The notes: a model not told the origin generated them from the sequence alone. Positions 16,129 through 25,589 are shown, counted from the first letter of the stretch. The stretch is DNA of 27,566 bases from KBS-96 sp049585195 (GCA_049585195.1 JBAUZG010000381.1:1-27566); one strand, 5' to 3'. A program made the numbers and translations.

Positions 16129-16728
16129 CTAAGCGTGAACCGGCTGCTGGGGATTCTCTTTCGGTTTGTCGCTTCCCTTTTCCTTGCCCGTTTTCGCCGG
16201 GCTTATAATCACATGCGCGTTGCGACCCTCGAGCTTTGGCTGCCCTTCAATTTGCCCGACTCCCGCTAAATCGTCAGCGAACCGGAGCAGGAGTTTGCGG
16301 CCCAGGTCCACGTGCGCAATCTCGCGCCCGCGGAACTGCACCACGGCCTTCACACGATTGCCTTCCTTTAAGAATCGAATCGCATGATTCTTCTTGAAAT
16401 CGTAGTCGTGGTCGTCCGTGTTTGGCCGAAATTTCAGTTCTTTTACCTGTATGACGTGCTGCTTCTTTTTTGCCTCATGCTGGCGTTTCTTCTGTTCGTA
16501 TTGCCATTGCCCGTAATCCATCGCCTTGGCAACGGGCGGTTCGGCCGTGGGGCTCACTACGATCAGGTCCAGGCCCATGTCCTGCGCCTTGCGAACGGCG
16601 GCTGGAGTGGGCATGATTTCCACGGTGCCGTCGGGAAACACCGCACGGACCTCTCGGGCTCGAATGGCTTCGTTTACGTTTTCTCGGATTTTAGGCCGGC
16701 GCGGTTGAAAACCTCTGGGTGGATACAT
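16129..16728 (-). CDS. infC: translation initiation factor IF-3
   Basis: IF-3 binds the 30S subunit, keeps it apart from 50S and proofreads start codons. The N-terminal domain has the typical RENVNEAIRAREVRAVFPDG (residues 15-34), followed by MGLDLIVVSPTAEPPVAKAM. A basic linker (EQKKRQHEAKKKQ) leads to the C-terminal domain with VKELKFRPNTDDHDYDFKKN, then VKAVVQFRGREIAH. At 199 residues it is slightly longer than E. coli IF-3, with a charged tail rich in K, E and P. The start is ATG with only a weak ribosome site. infC is usually followed by rpmI and rplT. Here no ribosomal protein gene follows, only the YciI-type remnant. It is divergent from the ATP synthase operon. Confidence 0.96.
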   Translation of the reverse strand: MYPPRGFQPRRPKIRENVNEAIRAREVRAVFPDGTVEIMPTPAAVRKAQDMGLDLIVVSPTAEPPVAKAMDYGQWQYEQKKRQHEAKKKQHVIQVKELKFRPNTDDHDYDFKKNHAIRFLKEGNRVKAVVQFRGREIAHVDLGRKLLLRFADDLAGVGQIEGQPKLEGRNAHVIISPAKTGKEKGSDKPKENPQQPVHA

Positions 16729-16920
16729 GCCGGTCTTACAGGGCTGCGCTAGAGCGCGGAGTGCGGGTTGTGAATTGAATCAAACGCAATACCTAGTTTC
16801 TAGTGTACAGGATTTTCAAATACTCTGCGCGAGTGAGAAAAATCGGCCGCCTCACGCCCGGGGGCCATACTCGGTTGATTCTGTAATTCTTGTTGTGCTA
16901 CCGTAACCTACAAGGCTTTG

Positions 16921-16939
16921 CCGGGCAGCCACAGCCCGG
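16921..16939 (+). promoter_or_regulatory. hairpin in ATP synthase operon leader
   Basis: CCGGGC (16921-16926) pairs with GCCCGG (16934-16939), 36 bp before the first atp start codon. The 246-bp infC-atp spacer must hold divergent promoters, but no convincing -35/-10 pair was found. The hairpin could be an mRNA leader stem. Confidence 0.3.
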
Positions 16940-16974
16940 AGTGTGTTGTGATACGCTTCCCCGTTGAAACCTGA

Positions 16975-17424
16975 ATGGATCCAACTCTGAAGGCACTCGC
17001 GGAGCTCCTGTTGAGAGCTGTGCCGACAATTTTTTTCCTGGCCCTTTTGACGATCTATCTGAAGTTCGTCTTTTTCAAGCCTCTCGAACGTGTGCTGCGG
17101 AAGCGGTACGAGCAGACGGAGGGTGTGCGCCGTCTCGCTGAGAAAGCGTTTAAGGACGCCGATCACAAGGCAGCTCAATTCGAACAAGCTCTGATTGCCG
17201 CAAAAATCGAGCTCTACCGCGAACAGGAAACACAGCGGCGCCGCTGGCTTGCCGAGCAGGCCAAGGCGCTCGCCGATGCCCGCCGCGTAGCAGAGGCTCG
17301 CATCGAAGAGACGCGGCTCGAGTTGTCCGTCGAATCTGAGCGGGCCATTGCGGAAATGGCCCCTCAGATCCGCGAACTGTCAAAGGAGATGATTGCCAGT
17401 CTTTTCTCCCGGAGGGCCGCCTGA
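16975..17424 (+). CDS. F0 ATP synthase subunit b' (first b-type stalk subunit)
   Basis: This is a 149-residue peripheral-stalk subunit of the F1Fo ATP synthase. A single N-terminal membrane helix lies at about residues 13-34 (RAVPTIFFLALLTIYLKFVFF). It is followed by FKPLERVLRKRYEQ and a long Arg/Glu/Ala-rich coiled coil to the C-terminus that reaches the top of F1. This layout and length are normal for b or b' subunits. It opens the operon. Its last base is the first base of the next gene's ATG, so the stop and start overlap and translation is probably coupled. The start is ATG at 16975. With the next gene this makes a b'/b heterodimeric stalk. Confidence 0.88.
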   Translation: MDPTLKALAELLLRAVPTIFFLALLTIYLKFVFFKPLERVLRKRYEQTEGVRRLAEKAFKDADHKAAQFEQALIAAKIELYREQETQRRRWLAEQAKALADARRVAEARIEETRLELSVESERAIAEMAPQIRELSKEMIASLFSRRAA

Positions 17425-18164
17425 TGGGAGTTCTTGCATTTGGAGCGGAGCGGCCTTTCAAGGCTGCAAGGCCGGTTTTCGAACCGGCTTGTTTTCATGC
17501 CATCGAAACGCATGCCGCCACGAATGGCGGCATAGCAGGCCCTAAGGCCCGCTCCACCTCCGCCACTTTTTCATCGCGGATCAAGCGCTCCCTGCGAATA
17601 GCGCTTTTCGTCGCCGCTGTGGCTGCCCCCCTTTACTCTCAACAGCGCGAGAGCGCAGCTAGACAAGAGGAAGCGGAATCCGAAAAGCTCGCGGGCCGCA
17701 AGTGGATCAATTTCGCTCTTCTCGTGGCAGGCCTCGGTTATCTGATCGCAAAAAAAACGCCCGCGTTTTTCAATGCCCGCACCGAAGAAATTCAGAAAGC
17801 GATCAAAGACGCGACCGGTCTAAAGATGGACGCGGACTTCCGTTCTTCGGAAATCGACAGACGCATGGCGACACTCGCCCAGGAGATTCAAAAGCTCCGC
17901 GAAGCCGCCAAGGCTGATATGGAGCGCGAGAGCCGGCGCATCGACGCGGAAACACTCGCGGCCCTGCACCGCATTCAGCAACATACGACCCAGGAGATCG
18001 AGTCCCTTCGCCACCAGGCTGCTCTTCTGGTGCGCGACCATGCCGTCCGGCTCGCCACCGATCTGGCAATTTCGCGTTTACGCGACCGCCCCGAGCAAAT
18101 TAAGCAGAACGAACTCGTGCATGCCTTTGCCGCCAATGTTTTGAAGGAACCCCAGATCGCATGA
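17424..18164 (+). CDS. atpF: F0 ATP synthase subunit b with in-frame palindromic insertion
   Basis: This is the second stalk subunit. Residues from about 92 onward are a normal b subunit: a membrane helix (WINFALLVAGLGYLIAKKT, 94-112), then FFNARTEEIQKAIKDA and a long coiled coil. Unlike most b subunits it has about 90 extra N-terminal residues. Residues 53-74 (IKRSLRIALFVAAVAAPLYS) look like a signal peptide or extra membrane segment. Residues 7-44 are encoded by a 114-bp multi-hairpin DNA element (17442-17555). Between codon 1 and residue 60 there is no other in-frame ATG, GTG or TTG with a ribosome site near the signal-like segment, so the start at 17424 (ATG overlapping the preceding TGA) is the best choice. 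At 246 residues it is well over the usual length of about 160. It overlaps atpH by 4 bp. Confidence 0.88.
   Translation: MGVLAFGAERPFKAARPVFEPACFHAIETHAATNGGIAGPKARSTSATFSSRIKRSLRIALFVAAVAAPLYSQQRESAARQEEAESEKLAGRKWINFALLVAGLGYLIAKKTPAFFNARTEEIQKAIKDATGLKMDADFRSSEIDRRMATLAQEIQKLREAAKADMERESRRIDAETLAALHRIQQHTTQEIESLRHQAALLVRDHAVRLATDLAISRLRDRPEQIKQNELVHAFAANVLKEPQIA
17442..17555 (+). repeat. 114-bp multi-hairpin palindromic element inside atpF
   Basis: An outer stem GGAGCGG (17442-17448) and CCGCTCC (17549-17555) encloses several hairpins. GCGGCCTT pairs with AAGGCTGC (17450-17467). GCCGGTT pairs with AACCGGC around a TTCG tetraloop (17471-17488). ATGCCGCCA pairs with TGGCGGCAT around CGAA (17512-17533). 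A smaller GGCC pair lies at 17538-17549. The length is exactly 38 codons, so the reading frame is kept. It resembles REP-like or Rickettsia-type palindromic elements that insert into genes. Confidence 0.85.
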
Positions 18165-18712
18165 CGGATGCACTTTCAGTCCACTATGCGCAAGCCTTGG
18201 CCGATGCCGTTTTCTCATCGAACTCCGGGCTCGATCCCGAGGAAGCCAGAAAGCAGCTCGCTATGGCCGTCGACATCATTGATTCGTCCGAGGAGCTCCG
18301 GCGGGTTCTAGTCTCTCCCGCCGTTCCTCGCCGCAAGAAAACGGAATTGATAGGCAAGCTGCTCGACGAGTACGGTCTGAATCGCCTGGTAAGAAATTTT
18401 GTGATGGTCGTGGTTGAACATCGCCGCGTCGCGGAACTCCACCGCATACTCGATGGTTTTGACCAGGCCCTCGATAACCGCCAAGGATATGTGCGCGCCG
18501 AGATCGTCAGCGCCGATGAACTGACCGATGTGCAGCGGCAGGAAATTCTGCACGCCTTGGGAACCGCGTCCGGTAAATTTATCAGGCCAGTCTACAAAGT
18601 CGACAAGAGTATCCTGGGTGGGGTGATCGCCCGTTTCGGCTCCAAAGAGTACGATGGTTCTCTGGTCGGGCGGCTGGAAGCAATGCGGCGCCGCCTCTCG
18701 CCCGCTTCCTAA
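18161..18712 (+). CDS. atpH: F1 ATP synthase subunit delta
   Basis: The 183-residue delta subunit (OSCP equivalent) links the peripheral stalk to the top of F1. The N-terminal helical domain starts with SVHYAQALADAVF and contains a VLVSPAVPRRKKTELI segment. The C-terminal part has the family motif DKSILGGVIARFGSKEYDGS, then GRLEAMRRRL. The length is typical. Its ATG overlaps the stop of the preceding b gene (ATGA), and a 23-bp gap separates it from atpA, as expected for one operon. Confidence 0.95.
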   Translation: MTDALSVHYAQALADAVFSSNSGLDPEEARKQLAMAVDIIDSSEELRRVLVSPAVPRRKKTELIGKLLDEYGLNRLVRNFVMVVVEHRRVAELHRILDGFDQALDNRQGYVRAEIVSADELTDVQRQEILHALGTASGKFIRPVYKVDKSILGGVIARFGSKEYDGSLVGRLEAMRRRLSPAS

Positions 18713-18735
18713 AAAGACAAATCGAGAAGGACGTT

Positions 18736-20286
18736 ATGGCTCACATTAGAGCAGATGAAATCTCCCGTGTACTCCGCTCCGAAATCGAAAACTACGATGC
18801 CGCCGTGAATGTCTCCGAAACAGGGTCGGTCATCAGCGTTGGTGACGGCATCGCCCGCGTCTACGGTTTAGAGAATGTGATGGCGGGCGAGCTGATCGAC
18901 TTCGGTCATGACGTAGTCGGCATCGCCTTGAATCTTGAAGAAGACCAGGTTGGCTCCGTCCTGCTCGGCGACTATCTTCACGTGAAGGAGGGCGACCAGG
19001 TAAAACGCACCAATCGCATCATGTCTATTCCGGTTGGAGAAAATCTCATCGGGCGTGTCGTAAACGCTCTGGGCGAGCCGATCGACGGAAAGGGCCCGAT
19101 ATCGAGCAACACTTTTATCCCGCTGGAACGTCTGGCACCGGGTGTGGTTGACCGCCGGCCCGTTAAACAACCGCTGCAAACAGGAACCAAGGCAATCGAC
19201 GGCATGATTCCCATTGGCCGTGGCCAGCGTGAACTCATCATTGGCGACCGCCAGACCGGTAAGACAACCGTAGCCCTCGATGCAATCATTAACCAAAACG
19301 GCGAGGACGTGATTTGCATCTACGTCGCAATCGGTCAAAAGCGTTCCACGGTCGCGCAAGTTGTGCGGATACTCGAAGAGCATGGCGCGATGGAGTATTC
19401 CATTGTCGTCGCCGCTACCGCTTCTGATCCCGCCCCGATGCAGTACATCGCCCCCTATTCGGGATGCTGCATGGGCGAATACTTCCGCGACAGCAGCCGC
19501 CATGCGTTATGCGTATACGATGATCTTTCCAAGCACGCCGCGGCGTATCGTGAGATCTCACTGCTCTTGCGGCGCCCGCCCGGACGCGAAGCCTACCCGG
19601 GTGACGTTTTTTACCTCCATAGCCGTTTGCTGGAACGTGCCGCAAAACTTTCCGACGAGAAAGGCGGCGGCTCTTTGACCGCGCTGCCGATTATTGAAAC
19701 CCAGGCCGGTGATGTTTCCGCTTACATTCCCACCAACGTGATTTCCATCACCGATGGGCAAATCTATCTGGAAGGCGACCTCTTCAATGCCAACATCCGA
19801 CCGGCCATTAATGTGGGCATTTCAGTGAGCCGAGTCGGAGGGAGCGCCCAAATCAAGGCTATGCGTGCGGTGGCGGGTTCTTTGCGCCTCGATCTCGCTC
19901 AGTACCGGTCATTGGCCGCCTTTGCGCAATTTGGCTCCGATCTCGACAAATCTTCGCAGGCGCAGCTCAATCGGGGCCAGCGCCTAACTGAACTTCTGAA
20001 GCAGAACCAGTACTCGCCCATACCGGTCGAAAAACAGGTGATCACGATTTACGCTGGAGTGAACGGCTATTTGGACGATGTGCCGATCAGCGACGTGCGG
20101 CGGTTTGAAACCGAATTTGTGGCGTTTGTTGAAAATGGACACGGCGGCATCCTCCAGGCGATTCGCGAGAAGAAGGAACTGCCGAACGAGTTGAAACAGA
20201 AGCTTGACGGCGCCATCAAGGAGTTCAAACAACGCTTCGCGTCGGAAAAAGACGTCAGGATGAAGGAAGCCGCGACCAAAGCCTAG
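18736..20286 (+). CDS. atpA: F1 ATP synthase subunit alpha
   Basis: The 516-residue alpha subunit makes up the non-catalytic nucleotide-binding sites of the alpha3beta3 ring. The P-loop GDRQTGKT lies at about residues 170-177. Other signatures are ADEISRVLRSEIENY at the N-terminus, GENLIGRVVNALGEPIDGKG and the ATP synthase alpha/beta signature region with PAINVGISVSRVGGSAQ. The ATG follows a GAGAAGGA ribosome site. The length and sequence are complete, with no truncation. It is followed by atpG after six bases. Confidence 0.98.
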   Translation: MAHIRADEISRVLRSEIENYDAAVNVSETGSVISVGDGIARVYGLENVMAGELIDFGHDVVGIALNLEEDQVGSVLLGDYLHVKEGDQVKRTNRIMSIPVGENLIGRVVNALGEPIDGKGPISSNTFIPLERLAPGVVDRRPVKQPLQTGTKAIDGMIPIGRGQRELIIGDRQTGKTTVALDAIINQNGEDVICIYVAIGQKRSTVAQVVRILEEHGAMEYSIVVAATASDPAPMQYIAPYSGCCMGEYFRDSSRHALCVYDDLSKHAAAYREISLLLRRPPGREAYPGDVFYLHSRLLERAAKLSDEKGGGSLTALPIIETQAGDVSAYIPTNVISITDGQIYLEGDLFNANIRPAINVGISVSRVGGSAQIKAMRAVAGSLRLDLAQYRSLAAFAQFGSDLDKSSQAQLNRGQRLTELLKQNQYSPIPVEKQVITIYAGVNGYLDDVPISDVRRFETEFVAFVENGHGGILQAIREKKELPNELKQKLDGAIKEFKQRFASEKDVRMKEAATKA

Positions 20287-20292
20287 CCTCTC

Positions 20293-21147
20293 ATGCCGAG
20301 TCTCATCGACATACGCCGCCGCATTCGCAGCGTCAAGAACACGCAGCAGATCACCAAGGCCATGAAGATGGTCTCCGCCGCGAAATTGCGGCGCGCGCAT
20401 GAGCGAGCTCTCGCCGCGCGTCCTTACGGCGATAGTCTGAACCGTATTCTGGCCAATGTAGCGAGCGCCGCTTCAGCGAACGACGAAGTAAGCCATCCGC
20501 TTCTCGCTGTTCGCGAAGAGAAACGGATTCAGCTGGTGATGGTGACTTCCGATCCTGGGCTCGCCGGCGCCTTCAACGTGAACATCCTCCGCGTTGCCCA
20601 GCGGTTCATTGACGACAACCCGGGCAAGCACATTCTGGTGGAAGCCATCGGTCGAAAAGGGCGCGACTACTTTCGCCGCCGCTCCTACGAATTGAGTGGT
20701 GAATACATCGGAGTCGTGGATAAGCCTACTTACGAAAAGGCACGTGACATAGCCGATATGCTGATCGAGCGCTACAGCAAAGCTGAAGTAGATGCTGTCT
20801 ATCTCTGTTTCAACGAATTCAAGAGTGTGATGGCTCCGAATCTCGTGCTGACACGTGTTCTGCCAGTGGACGTGCCGGAATCGAAAGAGCCGATTGATTA
20901 CATCTACGAGCAGTCGCCTCAGGAACTGTTGGCGGCTCTACTGCCGCGCTATGTCGAGGTGCAGTTATACCGCGCAATGCTCGAGTCCATTTCGGCGTAT
21001 CACGCGGCGCGTATGACTGCCATGGATGCCGCCACCTCGAATGCCGGCGAGTTGATCGAAACCCTGACGCTCGATATGAATCGTGTCCGCCAGGCAACCA
21101 TCACGCGTGAAATCATCGAAATTGTGAGTGGCGCCGCCGCTCAGTAA
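20293..21147 (+). CDS. atpG: F1 ATP synthase subunit gamma
   Basis: This 284-residue protein is the rotating central shaft of F1. The N-terminal helix (LIDIRRRIRSVKNTQQITKA, then MKMVSAAKLRRA) and the C-terminal helix (AARMTAMDAATSNAGELIET, then LTLDMNRVRQATITREIIEI) form the coiled coil and are both well conserved. VTSDPGLAGAFNVNILR near residue 85 is the usual Rossmann-like core motif. It starts with ATG six bases after atpA stops and ends 15 bp before the atpD ATG. Confidence 0.97.
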   Translation: MPSLIDIRRRIRSVKNTQQITKAMKMVSAAKLRRAHERALAARPYGDSLNRILANVASAASANDEVSHPLLAVREEKRIQLVMVTSDPGLAGAFNVNILRVAQRFIDDNPGKHILVEAIGRKGRDYFRRRSYELSGEYIGVVDKPTYEKARDIADMLIERYSKAEVDAVYLCFNEFKSVMAPNLVLTRVLPVDVPESKEPIDYIYEQSPQELLAALLPRYVEVQLYRAMLESISAYHAARMTAMDAATSNAGELIETLTLDMNRVRQATITREIIEIVSGAAAQ

Positions 21148-21162
21148 CGATTGGAGCAACAT

Positions 21163-22620
<1,458 letters not shown>

Positions 22621-22646
22621 CGGGAACTGGCTGAATTGGAATACTG

Positions 22647-23054
22647 ATGGCCGATACCTTCCATTTGCAAATCACAACGCCTGAACGCCAGCTTGTGGAT
22701 GAAGCCGTCACCCGCGCCGAAATCCCAGCAAAGGACGGCTATCTCGGTATACTGCCCGAACACGCCCCACTCCTGAGCGAGTTGGGTGCGGGCGTTTTGA
22801 GCTATTCGTCGGGAGCCCACGACACGCTGCTAGCGGTAATCGGCGGGTTCCTCGAAGTCTTGAACAATGAGGTCCGGGTCCTTGCCGAGCACGCCGAGTT
22901 CGCCAAAGACGTCAATCTCGAGCAAGCCCGGCAGGAACTCTCGGAAGCTCAGACAGCCGTGGACAGCCCGACGCCTAATACCGACACCCACAAAGCGCTC
23001 AGTAGATTGCAAGCCGCCCAGGCTCGCGTCGAAGCCGCAGAACGCGCTCACTAA
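22647..23054 (+). CDS. atpC: F1 ATP synthase subunit epsilon
   Basis: This 135-residue subunit couples gamma to the c-ring and can inhibit ATP hydrolysis. The N-terminal beta-sandwich is visible as FHLQITTPERQLVDEAVTRA, EIPAKDGYLGILPEHAPLLS and the GGFLEVLNNEVRVLAEHAEF segment. The C-terminal two-helix part (EQARQELSEAQTAVDS to the end) is present and of normal length. It ends the operon. Its stop codon lies only 11 bp from the stop of argG on the other strand, so there is no room for a separate terminator. Confidence 0.95.
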   Translation: MADTFHLQITTPERQLVDEAVTRAEIPAKDGYLGILPEHAPLLSELGAGVLSYSSGAHDTLLAVIGGFLEVLNNEVRVLAEHAEFAKDVNLEQARQELSEAQTAVDSPTPNTDTHKALSRLQAAQARVEAAERAH

Positions 23055-23065
23055 CTCTTGTTGTC

Positions 23066-24274
23066 CTACTGCTTGAGCAATGCCCGTACCTTGATCGGTA
23101 ATCCGATCAGGTTAATGAAACCGAGCGCGTCCTTCTGATCGTATTCCCCGCCCATCGTGAAGCTCGCAATATTGAGGCTATAAAGTGAATTCGGGCTCTT
23201 ACGGCTGACCGGCTCGAGGTTGCCTTTATATAGCCGCATCGTCACCTCGCCCGTAACCGGTTCGCTTACAGTCTCAAAAAACGCGTCGAGCGCCTCCCGA
23301 AGCGGCGTGAACCACAGGCCGTTATATACCATCTCGGCATAATCCAGTGCCAGCTTCTGCTTGTAATGCAGAGTGTATCGATCGATTGTCAGTGCTTCCA
23401 GTTCTCTCGCCGCCGCCATTAAAATGGCGCCGCCCGGGGTTTCGTAACATCCACGCGATTTCATGCCGACGAAACGGTTCTCGACCAAATCAATGCGCCC
23501 GATTCCATGTTGACTGCCTATTTGATTCAGCCGCTCGAGTAGCGGCACTCCAGCCAGGGCCTCTCCATCAAGAGAAACGGGTTGGCCGGCTTTGAATCCA
23601 ATCGTCACTTCGGCCGGCCTATCAGGCGCGTTTTTTGGGCTCTCAGTTAGCATCCATATGTGATCCGGAGCGGCATTTGCCGGATCTTCAAGCTCGCCGC
23701 CTTCGTGCGAAATATGCCAGATGTTGCGGTCGCGGCTATAGATCTTAGTGGTCGATTGCGAAATTGGTACGTTGTGTTTTTTCGCGTATTCGATCGCGTC
23801 TTCGCGCGACACAATGTTCCACTCGCGCCACGGGGCAATCACCGGAAGATGCGGAGCGATCGCCTTGTAGGTCAGCTCGAAGCGAACCTGATCGTTTCCC
23901 TTGCCCGTGCAACCGTGAGCGAGAGCATCGCAGCCGGTCTTCAGCGCTACTTCCGCCTGGCGTTTCGCCAGTAACGGCCGCGCGATAGACGTGCCCAGCA
24001 GATATTTGTGCTCATAGACGGCTCCCGAACGCACCAGCTTCCAAAGATAATCGCAGACGAACTCCTCGCGCATATCTTCGACGTGTACTTCGGACGCGCC
24101 GGTCTTCAGCGCCTTCTCCTTCAGTCCATCGAGCTCGTCACCGCCTTGCCCGATATCGCCGCAGACTGCCACTACTTCGCATCCGTAATTGTCCTTTAAC
24201 CACGGAATAATAATCGACGTGTCGAGGCCGCCCGAGTAGGCAAGCGCCACCTTCTTCGCCTTGACTTTGTTCAA
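23066..24274 (-). CDS. argG: argininosuccinate synthase
   Basis: This arginine-pathway enzyme joins citrulline and aspartate with ATP to form argininosuccinate. The ATP-binding PP-loop AYSGGLDTSIIIPWLK lies near the N-terminus, followed by GDIGQGGDELDGL, YLLGTSIARPLLAKRQ and HGCTGKGNDQVRFE. All are family signatures. The TTG at 24272-24274 gives 402 residues, close to the usual length of about 400. A GGAG lies upstream of it. A further in-frame TTG at 24325 adds 17 atypical residues. It follows argF on the same strand after a 156-bp gap that contains a large imperfect hairpin (24337-24401). Confidence 0.97.
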   Translation of the reverse strand: MNKVKAKKVALAYSGGLDTSIIIPWLKDNYGCEVVAVCGDIGQGGDELDGLKEKALKTGASEVHVEDMREEFVCDYLWKLVRSGAVYEHKYLLGTSIARPLLAKRQAEVALKTGCDALAHGCTGKGNDQVRFELTYKAIAPHLPVIAPWREWNIVSREDAIEYAKKHNVPISQSTTKIYSRDRNIWHISHEGGELEDPANAAPDHIWMLTESPKNAPDRPAEVTIGFKAGQPVSLDGEALAGVPLLERLNQIGSQHGIGRIDLVENRFVGMKSRGCYETPGGAILMAAARELEALTIDRYTLHYKQKLALDYAEMVYNGLWFTPLREALDAFFETVSEPVTGEVTMRLYKGNLEPVSRKSPNSLYSLNIASFTMGGEYDQKDALGFINLIGLPIKVRALLKQ

Positions 24275-24336
24275 TCTCTGAGGTTCTCCTTTTGCTTCGA
24301 CAACCAAGATCGCACACCTGCGCAATCAGGCCGCTT

Positions 24337-24401
24337 GGCCGGGCATTGCTTGAAGCGCGCACAACGCCACCACGCGGCTGTGCGCTTCCATGCTTCCGGC
24401 C
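24337..24401 (-). promoter_or_regulatory. large imperfect hairpin between argF and argG
   Basis: The outer arms GGCCGG (24337-24342) and CCGGCC (24396-24401) enclose inner arms GAAGCGCGCACA (24352-24363) and TGTGCGCTTC (24379-24388), with a two-base bulge. No T-run follows in either direction. It may stabilise or process the argF-argG mRNA or act as a weak terminator. Confidence 0.45.
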
Positions 24402-24430
24402 GTGTTCGAGCTACGGTTGCGGATGACGCG

Positions 24431-25372
24431 CTACTGCAGCATTGAAAGCAGCAGCGCTTTTTGGGTGTGAAGCCGGTTTTCAGCTTGATCGAAAACCACC
24501 GATTGCGCGGACTCGATCACTTCGTCCGTAACTTCCTGGCCGCGCTTGGCTGGCAGGCAGTGCATGAAAACGGCATCCCGCCGCGCCTCGCTCATCAAGG
24601 TTGCATCAACCTGATAATCCGCAAATAATGCTTTGCGGTCCGCAGCTTCCGTTTCCTGGCCCATACTGGCCCACACATCGGTGTATACGGCGTTTGCAGC
24701 TACGACTGCATTTTCCGCGTTATTGGTAATCTCGATCTCTGCGCCGAATTGGGCCGCAAACGTCCGGGCCTGCGCCACGATCGCAGCTTCGGGCTCATAT
24801 CCCTTCGGAGTTGCTACCGAAATATTGATGCCCAGCCGCGCGCAGTCCAATAGTAGAGACTGAGCTACGTTGTTGCCGTCCCCGATGTACGCCAGTTTCA
24901 GCCCCTTCAACCGTCCAAACTGTTCTTTAAGCGTGTACAGATCCGCCAGCGCCTGGCAAGGATGATATAGATCGCTCAACGCATTAATCACCGGCACGCG
25001 CGACCAGGCTGCGAGATCGTCCACTGTCTGCTGCGAAAACGTGCGGGCGACGATTGCGTCCGTCCATCGATCCAGATTTCGCGCCACATCCTTTAATGGC
25101 TCGCGATCGCCAATCAAACCCGTTTGCACGACCGCATCGCCACCTAGCTGCTTAATCGCCAATTCGAATGTCATTCGTGTCCGCAGCGACGGTTTTTCGA
25201 ATAACAAAGCAACGGAACGCCCTTTTAGAGCGGAGCCATAGCGCTGCCGCGACTGCTTCACCTGCTGCGTAAGGTCGAGCAAATGAGAAAGCTGCTCGGG
25301 CGAAATATCAAGATCGGAGCGGAAATCGCTCAAACCGACATGGGAAATGGGTTGAAATAGCGTCGCGGCCAA
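24431..25372 (-). CDS. argF: ornithine carbamoyltransferase
   Basis: This enzyme makes citrulline from ornithine and carbamoyl phosphate, the step before argG. It has 313 residues. The carbamoyl-phosphate site reads FEKPSLRTRMTFE (residues 58-70), followed by the HPCQ motif at 137-140. The ornithine-binding region carries SMGQE (236-240) and the HCLPAKRG loop at 271-278. The Leu in SLRTR replaces the more usual Thr, a variant seen in some OTCs. The start is TTG at 25370-25372, with AGGAG about nine bases upstream. No ATG fits the N-terminus. A tandem TGAATA-type palindrome 20-45 bp upstream is a likely ArgR operator. Confidence 0.96.
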   Translation of the reverse strand: MAATLFQPISHVGLSDFRSDLDISPEQLSHLLDLTQQVKQSRQRYGSALKGRSVALLFEKPSLRTRMTFELAIKQLGGDAVVQTGLIGDREPLKDVARNLDRWTDAIVARTFSQQTVDDLAAWSRVPVINALSDLYHPCQALADLYTLKEQFGRLKGLKLAYIGDGNNVAQSLLLDCARLGINISVATPKGYEPEAAIVAQARTFAAQFGAEIEITNNAENAVVAANAVYTDVWASMGQETEAADRKALFADYQVDATLMSEARRDAVFMHCLPAKRGQEVTDEVIESAQSVVFDQAENRLHTQKALLLSMLQ

Positions 25373-25391
25373 TGTTCAGTGCTCCTGTGAC

Positions 25392-25417
25392 TGAATATTC
25401 ACTATTATGAATATTTA
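25392..25417 (-). promoter_or_regulatory. candidate ArgR operator in front of argF
   Basis: Two ten-base elements lie 16 bp centre to centre: TGAATATTCA (25392-25401), a perfect palindrome, and TGAATATTTA (25408-25417). They resemble the TGAAT/ATTCA half-sites of arginine-repressor boxes. They overlap a CATAAT-like -10 on the minus strand, just upstream of the argF start. Confidence 0.5.
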
Positions 25418-25562
25418 CACATCCTAGATGCAGAAAGCAAGTAGCGCGTTTCAGCGGGTAGTGTTCCTGCGGTCGGTGCCGCGCCACCCTTATATTTATT
25501 CACTCTGTCTTTTCAAATGTTTATGATGTGTGAGCATGAAAGTTAAAAGCTGTCAAGTTTCG

Positions 25563-25578
25563 CCGCTGGGAGCAGCGG
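25563..25578 (-). terminator. possible terminator hairpin after 25590-26648 gene
   Basis: CCGCTG (25563-25568) and CAGCGG (25573-25578) pair across GGAG, 12 bases after the stop of the minus-strand gene. No long T-run follows, so the call is weak. Confidence 0.3.
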
Positions 25579-25589
25579 GGCATTGTAAC

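Noticed and set aside
16852..17187. Minus-strand frame over the start of the ATP synthase operon
   Set aside because: It overlaps the b' subunit and the operon leader and resembles nothing known.
18868..19503. 211-codon frame antisense to atpA
   Set aside because: It is a mirror of the codon bias of atpA. No independent ribosome site or domain is visible.
21151..21162. Upstream TTG start for atpD
   Set aside because: It would use the ribosome-binding GGAG as coding sequence; the ATG 12 bp later has correct spacing.
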